Part shown: positions 1-5,386 of the stretch, in pieces
Position numbering within the stretch: the stretch's first letter is position 1
Layout of the letters: each line of letters starts with the position of its first letter
Assembly (NCBI GenBank): GCA_946480585.1
Contig: CAMLKQ010000082.1
Span: forward strand, 1-8,660
DNA: 8,660 nt
From: an uncultured Kangiella sp.
Lineage (GTDB): Bacteria > Pseudomonadota > Gammaproteobacteria > Enterobacterales > DSM-103792
Direction of reading: 5' to 3'
The notes under the pieces: generated by a model
What the model was told of the DNA's origin: nothing
Database searches by the model: none
What the model saw: the letters and a program-made list of their open reading frames with translations, nothing else
Program-made: the position numbers and the translations under genes

Positions 1-630
1 CGTGATGTCGTGGTGCTGGAGCTGCGCTGGCCGCAATCGGTGTCATTGCCGTTGTCGGAAACGCCGGGGCAAACCGTGTTGCCCGGATTTGTGCGCACCG
101 ACAGCCGTGAACACGGCATGTTGGCACCGTTGCTGGAATGGCAGGCGGCGCTGGCGCCGGAGCCGCGTTATTCCAGTGCCGACGATCGGTTGCAGAAACT
201 GGCGCAGCAGTTGGTGGTTGGCGCCGCCGACAGCCGCGACAAAACCTCGCGCCTGTTGCACTTTGTCAGCCAGCATTTGCAGCAGCAGGACGTGCTCATC
301 GAGCAAAGCGCCGCCGACATTTTGCGGGCGCGGCGTGGTGACTGCACCGAATTCAGCCAGCTTTTCGTAGCGTTGGCGCGCGCGGCCGGTTTGCCGGCGC
401 GGGAAGTGTCGGGTCTGGTGTATCTCGGCGACGACGTGCAGGGTTTTGGTGGTCACAGCTGGGCCGAAGTGGTGGTCGATGGCCGCTGGCTGGCGGTCGA
501 TCCGATGTGGAATTTGTTGCCGGTGTCGGCAACCCATTTGCGCATGGGCAGTGGCGATGACGGCGCCTTGGCTGCGGCCCTGGCGCGTCGTGATTTGCAG
601 TTTTCGGTGGCGCAGGTGTCCTACCGCTGA
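1..630 (+). CDS. Transglutaminase-like cysteine protease (3' part)
   Basis: This is the C-terminal 209 residues of a protein whose start lies before the window; the frame is open from base 1. It carries a transglutaminase-like (papain-like) core with all three catalytic residues. The cysteine is in RRGDCTEFS (residue 115 of the visible part), the histidine in GGHSWAEV (152) and the aspartate in LAVDPMWN (167). The helix after the cysteine ([18 protein letters not shown]) is typical of bacterial transglutaminase-like domains, where the Cys helix precedes the His and Asp strands. These proteins are usually exported or membrane-anchored and act on peptides or protein cross-links, but the part that would show a signal peptide or membrane anchor is missing. 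The substrate is unknown. About 40 residues follow the catalytic Asp without a recognisable further domain. The next gene starts 41 bases downstream in the same direction, so co-transcription is plausible. The family call is firm; the physiological role is not inferable. Confidence 0.88.
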   Translation, partial: RDVVVLELRWPQSVSLPLSETPGQTVLPGFVRTDSREHGMLAPLLEWQAALAPEPRYSSADDRLQKLAQQLVVGAADSRDKTSRLLHFVSQHLQQQDVLIEQSAADILRARRGDCTEFSQLFVALARAAGLPAREVSGLVYLGDDVQGFGGHSWAEVVVDGRWLAVDPMWNLLPVSATHLRMGSGDDGALAAALARRDLQFSVAQVSYR

Positions 631-671
631 CCGGCGGTGGCTGTGGCAACCGGATTGAGACAGGTGAAGAC

Positions 672-1577
672 GTGAGCGAACAGGCAGTCAGCAGAACCTT
701 GTATTCCGTGCGCGGCAACAGCCAGAAGCTCGATGGCGGCGCGATGTTTGGTAATGCGCCAAAAGCGTTGTGGTCGCGCTGGGTTACGGTCGATGAGCAG
801 AACCGTATCGATCTCGGTTGCCGGGCCTTGTTGGTGCGTGAGTTGGTGCGCGAACCGCACGGCGATACGGTGCGGCACATTTTGTTTGAAGCCGGCATCG
901 GCGCGTTCTTTGAGCCGCGCCTGCGCGAGCGTTACGGCGTGGTCGAGGCCGAGCATGTGCTGCTGCAATCACTGGCGGCAATTGGTGTGACGCCAGCACA
1001 GATAGATGTCGTGGTGTTGTCGCACCTGCATTTTGATCACGTCGGCGGCATTCTGGCGCCATGGCAAGATGGTCAGCCGATGCAGCTGGTATTCCCGAAC
1101 GCGCGCTATGTGGTCGGCGAGGATGCCTGGCAGCGGGCGTTGCAACCGCATCCGCGCGACAAAGCCTCGTTCATTCCGGACCTGACTGATTTGCTGCTCG
1201 CGACCGGCAAGCTCGAGCGGGTCAGCAATACCCACTCGACTGTGCTGGGCGCTGGCTATCGCTTTCACCACAGCGAAGGTCATACCCCCGGCATGCTGCT
1301 GGCTGAAATCGACATGCCGGCCGGGCCGGTGGTGTTCTGTGCCGATTTGATTCCGGGCACGCCATGGGTGCATGTGCCGATCACCATGGGTTACGACCGG
1401 TTTCCGGAATTGCTGATCAACGAAAAGCGCGTGCTGCTCGACGACTTGATCCATCGCCACGGCCGGCTGTTCTACACCCATGACCCGAAAGTGGCGCTGT
1501 CCGCCATCGCCCGCGATGACAGCGGCAAGTACAGCGCCAAAGATGGTCTCGCCGAGGTGGTGGCATTGGCGCTTTGA
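672..1577 (+). CDS. MBL-fold metallohydrolase
   Basis: This is a 301-residue metallo-beta-lactamase-fold hydrolase with a complete dinuclear metal site. It has SHLHFDH (H118, H120, D122, H123), H204 in SEGHTPG, D225 in FCADLIPG and H270 in YTHDP. The N-terminal stretch [16 protein letters not shown] (21-36) is a conserved lead-in of the branch that includes lactonases and parathion-hydrolase-like enzymes. Its members hydrolyse esters, lactones or organophosphates in the cytoplasm or periplasm. I see no signal peptide. The substrate cannot be read from the sequence: lactonase activity is possible but unsupported by context. The start is GTG at 672, preceded by AGGTGA at 662-667 at a suitable distance. 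The next gene begins 64 bases further on the same strand. A short inverted repeat overlaps the stop codon (1568-1582) but lacks an adjacent T tract, so readthrough into the permease gene is possible. Confidence 0.9.
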   Translation: MSEQAVSRTLYSVRGNSQKLDGGAMFGNAPKALWSRWVTVDEQNRIDLGCRALLVRELVREPHGDTVRHILFEAGIGAFFEPRLRERYGVVEAEHVLLQSLAAIGVTPAQIDVVVLSHLHFDHVGGILAPWQDGQPMQLVFPNARYVVGEDAWQRALQPHPRDKASFIPDLTDLLLATGKLERVSNTHSTVLGAGYRFHHSEGHTPGMLLAEIDMPAGPVVFCADLIPGTPWVHVPITMGYDRFPELLINEKRVLLDDLIHRHGRLFYTHDPKVALSAIARDDSGKYSAKDGLAEVVALAL

Positions 1578-1641
1578 GCGCCGGTCCATTTGGTTCTCGC
1601 TTTATCTGCGTTGATTTTTTCTCTGCCTGCAGGAAGTTGCC

Positions 1642-2934
1642 ATGTTGGAAAAACTGTTTCGGTTGTCAGCGCACGGCAGCAATGTCCGGACCGAATTGCT
1701 CGCCGGCTTCACCACCTTCCTGTCGATGGCGTACATCATCTTCGTCAACCCGGCGATCCTTGCCAGCGCCGGCATGGACAAGGGCGCCGTCATGGTGGCG
1801 ACCTGTCTGGCCGCTGCGCTCGGTTGTTTCCTGATGGGCTTCATCGCCAATTATCCGATCGCGCTGGCGCCGGGTATGGGCCTGAATGCGTTCTTCACCT
1901 ATGGCGTTGTGCTCGGCATGGGCCACACCTGGCAAGCGGCACTCGGCGCCGTGTTGGTGTCGGGCCTGCTGTTCTTCCTGCTCAGCGTGCTGAAAATCCG
2001 CGAGTGGGTCATCAACGCCATTCCACGCACCTTGAAGCTCGGCATCGTCACCGGTATTGGCGCGTTTCTGGCGATGATCGCGTTGAAAAACGCCGGCATC
2101 ATCGTTGCGCATCCGGCCACTTTTGTTGCGCTGGGTAATCTGCGCGCGTTCGCGCCGCTGATGAGCATCATCGGCTTCTTTCTGGTGGCGGCGCTGGCGG
2201 CACGGGAAGTGCGCGGCGCGGTGATGCTGGCGGTGCTGGCAATTACCGTGGTCGGTCTGGTGGCGGGCGACGTTCAGTACAGTGGTCTGGTGGCTGCGCC
2301 GCCATCGCTGGCGCCAACCTTTCTGCAGCTCGATTTGAGCGGCGTGCTCGATCTCAGCATGCTGAGCGTGGTGTTCGCTTTCCTGTTCGTCGATTTGTTC
2401 GACAACACCGGCACTTTGATCGCCGTGACCCAGCGTGCCGGTTTGACCGATGCGCAGGGCAACGTGCCGCGGCTGGGTCGGGCATTGGTCGCCGACAGTC
2501 TCGCAGCCGTCGGTGGCGCCACGCTCGGCACCTCGACCACCACCAGCTACATCGAAAGCGCGACCGGTGTTGCGGCCGGCGGCCGCACCGGCCTGACCGC
2601 CGTGGTGGTCGGCGTGCTGTTTCTGCTCAGCATGTTCCTGTCGCCGCTGGCCGGCATGATCCCGGTGTATGCCACCACCGGTGCCATTTTCTATGTCGCG
2701 GTGCTGATGCTGCTGCACCTGAAAGACATTGATTGGTCCGATATCACCGAAGCGGCGCCGGTCACTGTGGTGCTGCTGTTCACGCCGCTGACTTTCTCGA
2801 TTGCCCACGGCATTTCGCTGGCGTTCATCACCTACACGTTCACCAAGGTGCTGTGCCGCAAGGGGCATGAGGTCAGCGTCAGCGTCTGGCTGTTGACGGC
2901 GCTGTTTCTCGCCAAGATTGTTTTTCTGGATTGA
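1642..2934 (+). CDS. NCS2 (AzgA-type) purine permease
   Basis: This is a 430-residue inner-membrane transporter of the NCS2 family, AzgA branch (the group of E. coli AdeP, AdeQ, GhxP and GhxQ), which brings in adenine, guanine or hypoxanthine with protons. The length matches the family. Diagnostic stretches are GFTTFLSMAYIIFVNPAIL (22-40), GMGLNAFFTYG (78-88), FVDLFDNTGTL (249-259) and GTSTTTSYIESATGVAAGGR (296-315). The last two contain the half-helix residues that bind substrate in this family, including D254, N255 and E305. About 12-14 hydrophobic segments are spread from residue 20 to 428. The start is ATG 1642 with AGGAAG at 1631-1636. Adenine versus hypoxanthine/guanine preference cannot be settled by eye. 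The convergent downstream gene is a purine-type phosphoribosyltransferase, which agrees with a role in base salvage. No purine riboswitch fits in the 64-base leader. Confidence 0.95.
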   Translation: MLEKLFRLSAHGSNVRTELLAGFTTFLSMAYIIFVNPAILASAGMDKGAVMVATCLAAALGCFLMGFIANYPIALAPGMGLNAFFTYGVVLGMGHTWQAALGAVLVSGLLFFLLSVLKIREWVINAIPRTLKLGIVTGIGAFLAMIALKNAGIIVAHPATFVALGNLRAFAPLMSIIGFFLVAALAAREVRGAVMLAVLAITVVGLVAGDVQYSGLVAAPPSLAPTFLQLDLSGVLDLSMLSVVFAFLFVDLFDNTGTLIAVTQRAGLTDAQGNVPRLGRALVADSLAAVGGATLGTSTTTSYIESATGVAAGGRTGLTAVVVGVLFLLSMFLSPLAGMIPVYATTGAIFYVAVLMLLHLKDIDWSDITEAAPVTVVLLFTPLTFSIAHGISLAFITYTFTKVLCRKGHEVSVSVWLLTALFLAKIVFLD

Positions 2935-2946
2935 TGTGTTGATAGC

Positions 2947-2980
2947 AACAAACAGGGCGCCGCGGCGCCCTGTTTGTTTT
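2947..2980. terminator. Bidirectional intrinsic terminator
   Basis: A perfect 15-base inverted repeat has arms AACAAACAGGGCGCC (2947-2961) and GGCGCCCTGTTTGTT (2964-2978). In RNA it folds with a small loop at its centre. The outer arms are A-rich on the left and T-rich on the right (TTTGTTTT), so a U-rich tail follows the hairpin on either strand. It starts 12 bases after the permease stop and ends 22 bases before the phosphoribosyltransferase stop, which is where a shared terminator for convergent genes belongs. Confidence 0.93.
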
Positions 2981-3002
2981 GCAGCTGTTGCGGGTTCGGC
3001 GC

Positions 3003-3566
3003 TTACGGCACCAGCAAGTCGCGGATCGCCGCCAGTTCCTGTTTGCCATTGACGAGCTCGTCGGCGGTGAGTCCGGACAGCTCGTGCGGAAATACCAGCC
3101 ATTCTTCGCTTTGCTGGACAAAATAATCCGGCTTCAGGTTGACCTGGCTGTTCTTCGGCTTGTACCACGGGCAGGCGATCCGGATGTCGTGCGGGGTGTT
3201 GCGTCGCGACAGCTTGTGGATTTGTGCGATCAGCGCCTCGATGCTGCGGCCGGAGTCGAACACGTCATCGACGATCAGCAGGCTGTGCTCGGCATTGGCG
3301 TTTTCGATCAGGTAGTGCAGGCCGTGCACACGAATTTCCTTGGCTTGCTGGCCAATGCCGTAATAGGACGAGGTCCGCACCGCGATATGGTCGGTCTTGA
3401 TTTGTTTGAACTCGAAATACTCCTGCACGGCGATGCCGATCGGGGCGCCGCCGCGCCAGATCCCGACGATGAAATCCGGGCGAAAGCCGGACAGGAACAC
3501 CTGATGGGCCAGGCGGAACGAGTCGACCAGCAGTTCCTGGGCGGTGATGAAGCGTTTTTGGCTCAT
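3003..3566 (-). CDS. Purine-type phosphoribosyltransferase
   Basis: This 187-residue enzyme transfers a phosphoribosyl group from PRPP to a nucleobase, probably hypoxanthine or a related purine, giving the nucleotide (cytoplasmic salvage). The PRPP-binding motif is LLIVDDVFDSGRS (96-108) with the acidic pair D100-D101. The pyrophosphate loop is WRGG (37-40), and EEWLVFPHEL (154-163) is a conserved C-terminal block. It resembles the hypoxanthine phosphoribosyltransferase family COG2236 rather than classical Hpt or Gpt; exact base specificity is unproven. It is convergent with a purine permease, which supports a salvage role. The start ATG 3566 opens directly at the conserved SQKRFITAQELL segment. 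No Shine-Dalgarno sequence precedes it. Instead an eight-codon frame ends in a TGA that overlaps this ATG (see the leader frame entry), and a TATAAT box lies about 36 bases upstream. Confidence 0.93.
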   Translation of the reverse strand: MSQKRFITAQELLVDSFRLAHQVFLSGFRPDFIVGIWRGGAPIGIAVQEYFEFKQIKTDHIAVRTSSYYGIGQQAKEIRVHGLHYLIENANAEHSLLIVDDVFDSGRSIEALIAQIHKLSRRNTPHDIRIACPWYKPKNSQVNLKPDYFVQQSEEWLVFPHELSGLTADELVNGKQELAAIRDLLVP

Positions 3567-3589
3567 GGTGGCAGGCAGGGCAGGTTCAT
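3563..3589 (-). CDS. Possible eight-residue leader peptide (MNLPCLPP)
   Basis: On the minus strand a frame of eight codons ending in Pro-Pro-stop overlaps the phosphoribosyltransferase start by ATGA. It would begin about six bases after the transcription start predicted from the TATAAT at 3602-3607, so it would be nearly leaderless. The downstream gene has no Shine-Dalgarno sequence, which makes translational coupling attractive. This is inference only: such short frames also occur by chance, and the peptide has no known homologue that I recognise. Confidence 0.2.
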   Translation of the reverse strand: MNLPCLPP

Positions 3590-3601
3590 GGCGGGAGGCG
3601 G

Positions 3602-3607
3602 ATTATA
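3602..3607 (-). promoter_or_regulatory. Consensus -10 box for the phosphoribosyltransferase
   Basis: The minus strand reads TATAAT at 3607-3602, an exact sigma70 -10 hexamer in otherwise GC-rich DNA. The predicted start of transcription is near 3595, about 29 bases before the ATG at 3566. At the -35 distance (3625-3630) the minus strand reads CGGCAG, a poor match, so an activator or an unusual spacing may be needed. Confidence 0.5.
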
Positions 3608-3757
3608 GGTGGTCAGTGCCCACTCTGCCGCGAGGGGCTGGTCAGGCGCGATCACGGGCCTGCTGGGCGCCTTTCGGCATTGCCTTGGCGGGTTTGTCAG
3701 CGCCCAACCGGTCTGGGCTGTCAGAAAAGCTTCATCAATTTCTTTTGCCCCAATCGG

Positions 3758-3786
3758 AACTCGGGATCGGGACCCCGGTCAGAGTT
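3758..3786. repeat. Imperfect palindrome / hairpin
   Basis: AACTC (3758-3762) pairs with GAGTT (3782-3786), and GATCGG (3765-3770) pairs with CCGGTC (3775-3780) with one G-U pair. They are joined through a small asymmetric internal loop, with GACC as the apical loop. It could be part of a structured RNA or a REP-like extragenic palindrome. The bases GGGACCC at its tip (3769-3775) are exactly complementary to GGGTCCC at 3863-3869, so a competing stem or pseudoknot is possible. Confidence 0.45.
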
Positions 3787-3908
3787 TGCGTCACCAGGTT
3801 GCCATCAGGGTGTGGCCGGCGGTGACAGGGTATTCATCATGGTCTCCTGTCTCCAGGGGTTAGGGTCCCAGCAAAGGGTTGCCAGAAACGGGCTTCCAGA
3901 ACTGGATC

Positions 3909-3934
3909 AAGGCTGCTTCGGCAGCCTTTTTTTT
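3909..3934 (+). terminator. Intrinsic terminator with UUCG loop, no gene upstream
   Basis: GGCTGC (3911-3916), the stable tetraloop TTCG and GCAGCC (3921-3926) are followed by eight T (3927-3934). Two further A-T pairs extend the stem at the base. The opposite strand has no T tract, so it works only on plus-strand transcripts. It lies 92 bases before the ComFB-family start codon. Confidence 0.92.
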
Positions 3935-3964
3935 GCCTGCGCGCCGGCAAATCCGCGCCGCTGG

Positions 3965-3993
3965 TTGAGGCCGGCGGGCGGCTCGACTACGCT
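3965..3993 (+). promoter_or_regulatory. Possible sigma70 promoter of the ComFB-family gene
   Basis: TTGAGG (3965-3970), a 17-base spacer and TACGCT (3988-3993) match the sigma70 boxes only in part. The position, after the orphan terminator and about 34 bases before the start codon at 4027, is right. Transcription would begin near 4000. Confidence 0.3.
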
Positions 3994-4026
3994 CAAACCG
4001 TGACCGGGCAGAACGCAGGGTGGGGC

Positions 4027-4323
4027 ATGTACAAGGCGATGTATGAACACGACGATCTCATCAACCTGAGCGAGGAGATCGTGTTTGAGCAGATCCATCA
4101 GATCATCCAGGACGGCAAGCCGGCGTTCGAGCCGACTGCGCTCAATATCCAGGATATCGCCGCGATTGCCCTCAACCAGATGCCACCCAAGTACGTCACC
4201 AGCATCCTCGAGCGGCACAACCCCAGCGAAGAGCTGCGTGAAGAAGTGGCGGAACTGAAGAAATACGCCCGCCGTCAGGTCATCAAGGCAATCAACAAGG
4301 TCAACAAGCACCCGCACGGCTGA
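4027..4323 (+). CDS. ComFB-family protein, cysteine-free
   Basis: This is a 98-residue single-domain protein. The signature DIAAIALNQMPPKYVTS (43-59) is the core of the late-competence ComFB family, preceded by the usual N-terminal helix (LINLSEEIVFEQIHQII, 11-27). A charged helix (about 66-93) ends the protein. The Bacillus ComFB has a cysteine cluster just before the core motif; here that stretch (FEPTALNIQD) has no cysteine, so metal binding of that kind is absent. Cyanobacterial ComFB-type proteins have been reported to bind c-di-GMP, so a second-messenger receptor role is possible, but nothing in this window tests it. I chose ATG 4027 because AGGGTGGGG (4017-4025) precedes it. A GTG at 4000 in the same frame would add nine residues but has no ribosome binding site. 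The gene appears to stand alone, with a terminator on each side. Confidence 0.85.
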   Translation: MYKAMYEHDDLINLSEEIVFEQIHQIIQDGKPAFEPTALNIQDIAAIALNQMPPKYVTSILERHNPSEELREEVAELKKYARRQVIKAINKVNKHPHG

Positions 4324-4356
4324 CCGCTTTTGCAGCGCTAACTGCAGCACTTCCTG

Positions 4357-4390
4357 AAACGGCGACCCGGCGGTCGCCGTTTTGCGTTTT
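4357..4390 (+). terminator. Intrinsic terminator after the ComFB-family gene
   Basis: The 11-base arms AAACGGCGACC (4357-4367) and GGTCGCCGTTT (4372-4382) are perfectly complementary around a CGGC loop. They are followed by TTTTGCGTTTT. It begins 33 bases after the stop codon at 4323 and isolates the gene from the hydrolase downstream. Confidence 0.88.
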
Positions 4391-4418
4391 GCCAGCGGAA
4401 CGGCAATCTCTCTACACT
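4389..4418 (+). promoter_or_regulatory. Sigma70-type promoter of the alpha/beta hydrolase
   Basis: TTGCCA (4389-4394, five of six consensus bases), an 18-base spacer and TACACT (4413-4418, four of six) lie just before the gene. Transcription would start near 4425, giving a leader of about 20 bases with AGGAG at 4433-4437. The -35 box abuts the T-rich tail of the preceding terminator. Confidence 0.5.
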
Positions 4419-4444
4419 GGCGCCCGCTTTACAGGAGCCCACCC

Positions 4445-5332
4445 GTGTCTGCCATTGCCGAATTGCCCAGCCCGTTTGTCGTGCCGACCCGCGAATACAC
4501 CGTCGCGGTCGATGGCATTGCCATTGCGATTGCCGAATGGGGCGAGCCGACCGCGACGCCGCTGCTCATGCTGCATGGCTGGCTCGACAATGCCGGCAGT
4601 TTTTATTCGCTGGCGCCGCTGCTGGCGGCGGCCGGCTTCCGCTGCATCGCCGTGGATTTCGCCGGCCATGGCGCCTCCGGCCATTTGCCGGGCGGTGCCC
4701 AATACCACTTCATCGATGGTGTTTACACGCTGCACGCGGTGCAGCAGCAGCTCGGCGTGCCGGTGCTGCCGCTGCTCGGCCATTCCATGGGTGGTGCGCT
4801 GGGGCTGCTGTACGCGGCGGCGTTTCCGGAAGCGGTCAGCCATTTCATCAGCATTGAGGCGTTCGGGCCGCTGACCCGGGTCGAGTCCGATGGGCCGCAG
4901 CGGTTGCGCGAGGCTTGTGAAGAGCGCTTGGCGAGGCAGGTGGCACGCAAGCCGGTTTATCCGACCGTGGCGGATGCGCTGCGGGTGCGGGCGGCGGTGG
5001 GGGATGTGCCGGAAGGTTTGCTGGCGCCGATCGTCGAACGCAATCTTCAGCCGGTCAGTGGCGGTTACAGCTGGCGCTCGGATGCCCGCTTGCGCTGGCC
5101 GACCTTGCTGCGGATGAGCCCGGCCCAAGTCGGCGCGTTCTTCACCAGTCTGCGGGCGCCGCTGCTGTTGGTGCAGGGCGATCGTGGCATGAGCCAAATC
5201 ACCCCTGCGGTCGCGCAGCACGCCCGGCTGTTGCCGCGTTTTGTTCACCATCTGCTGGCCGGTGGCCACCATGTCCACCTCGAGCAGCCGCAAGCCGTCG
5301 CGGATGCGGTGCTGGTGTTTCTGGCCGACTGA
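4445..5332 (+). CDS. Alpha/beta-fold serine hydrolase
   Basis: This 295-residue alpha/beta hydrolase has the full catalytic set. The nucleophile elbow is GHSMG (112-116, S114) and the oxyanion segment is LHGWLDNAGSF (43-53). The acid is probably D246 in LLVQGDRG, and the histidine is in GGHHVHLEQP (273-282, probably H275). The layout resembles serine hydrolases of the SERHL/MEST-like group, which cleave esters or thioesters; the substrate is unknown. No signal peptide or membrane segment is visible, so it is likely cytoplasmic. The start is GTG 4445, with AGGAG at 4433-4437 seven bases away; an upstream extension in the same frame runs through the terminator and promoter and is not credible. 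Hydrolases of this kind are often found near fadD in pseudomonads, and fadD lies about 1 kb downstream here, but a minus-strand regulator separates them, so they are not one operon. Confidence 0.9.
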   Translation: MSAIAELPSPFVVPTREYTVAVDGIAIAIAEWGEPTATPLLMLHGWLDNAGSFYSLAPLLAAAGFRCIAVDFAGHGASGHLPGGAQYHFIDGVYTLHAVQQQLGVPVLPLLGHSMGGALGLLYAAAFPEAVSHFISIEAFGPLTRVESDGPQRLREACEERLARQVARKPVYPTVADALRVRAAVGDVPEGLLAPIVERNLQPVSGGYSWRSDARLRWPTLLRMSPAQVGAFFTSLRAPLLLVQGDRGMSQITPAVAQHARLLPRFVHHLLAGGHHVHLEQPQAVADAVLVFLAD

Positions 5333-5360
5333 CGCGGCGTCGGATTGAGTTGGGAGCCAG

Positions 5361-5386
5361 ACTGAGCCCGGTGCCGGTTGCTCAGT
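5361..5386. other. Inverted repeat between convergent genes
   Basis: ACTGAGC (5361-5367) and GCTCAGT (5380-5386) pair around a 12-base loop in the short gap between the hydrolase and the regulator, overlapping the last codons of the regulator. There is no T tract on either strand, so it is a poor intrinsic terminator; it may only help define transcript ends. Confidence 0.25.

Larger units (their letters stand above)
3758..3934 (+). ncRNA. Candidate small RNA or leader ending at orphan terminator
   Basis: A canonical terminator at 3909-3934 has no plus-strand gene before it back to 2934, and the permease upstream has its own terminator. The most economical reading is a plus-strand transcript ending here. 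The left boundary is arbitrary: I set it at the first stable hairpin because I find no convincing promoter. It does not match the features I know of 6S RNA, 4.5S RNA, tmRNA, RNase P RNA, or the TPP, cobalamin or c-di-GMP riboswitches. No upstream segment complementary to the terminator stem is visible, so an antiterminator switch is not supported. Confidence 0.3.
3567..4026. other. 460-base structured intergenic region
   Basis: This gap lies between the divergent phosphoribosyltransferase and ComFB-family genes. No frame in it looks like a protein gene. It contains, from left to right: the minus-strand TATAAT box; a GC-rich stretch (3608-3750) in which I find no clear signal; a hairpin at 3758-3786; a GTCACC/GGTGAC pair at 3790-3795 and 3821-3826; an overlapping GACAGG/CCTGTC pair at 3824-3829 and 3846-3851, which could be an alternative fold; the 8-mer GGTTGCCA twice (3797-3804, 3877-3884); a small hairpin TCCAGAACTGGA (3895-3906); a strong plus-strand terminator (3909-3934); and a weak promoter for the ComFB gene. 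The density of pairings before the terminator suggests an RNA product or a regulatory leader on the plus strand. Confidence 0.6.

Noticed and set aside
1568..1582. GGCGCT-TTG-AGCGCC hairpin at the metallohydrolase stop codon as a terminator
   Set aside because: The stem is only six pairs with a three-base loop and no T tract follows directly; the T run at 1615-1620 is too far away.
1666..3168. A 500-codon open frame on the minus strand opposite the permease
   Set aside because: It runs through the two-way terminator and into the phosphoribosyltransferase region, has Gln/His/Arg-rich composition and no domain; it is a shadow of the permease gene.
3544..3863. Plus-strand open frames of about 84-93 codons in the intergenic gap
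   Set aside because: They lack a ribosome binding site and any recognisable motif, and they cross the hairpin-rich stretch; the region looks non-coding.
3750..3934. A known riboswitch (c-di-GMP, cobalamin or TPP) before the ComFB-family gene
   Set aside because: GCAAAGGG and a GGAGACC-like stretch caught the eye, but the remaining conserved core positions of these classes are missing or on the wrong strand.
4331..4347. TGCAGC repeated twice six bases apart
   Set aside because: It is too short to separate from chance and has no clear relation to the terminator or promoter next to it.
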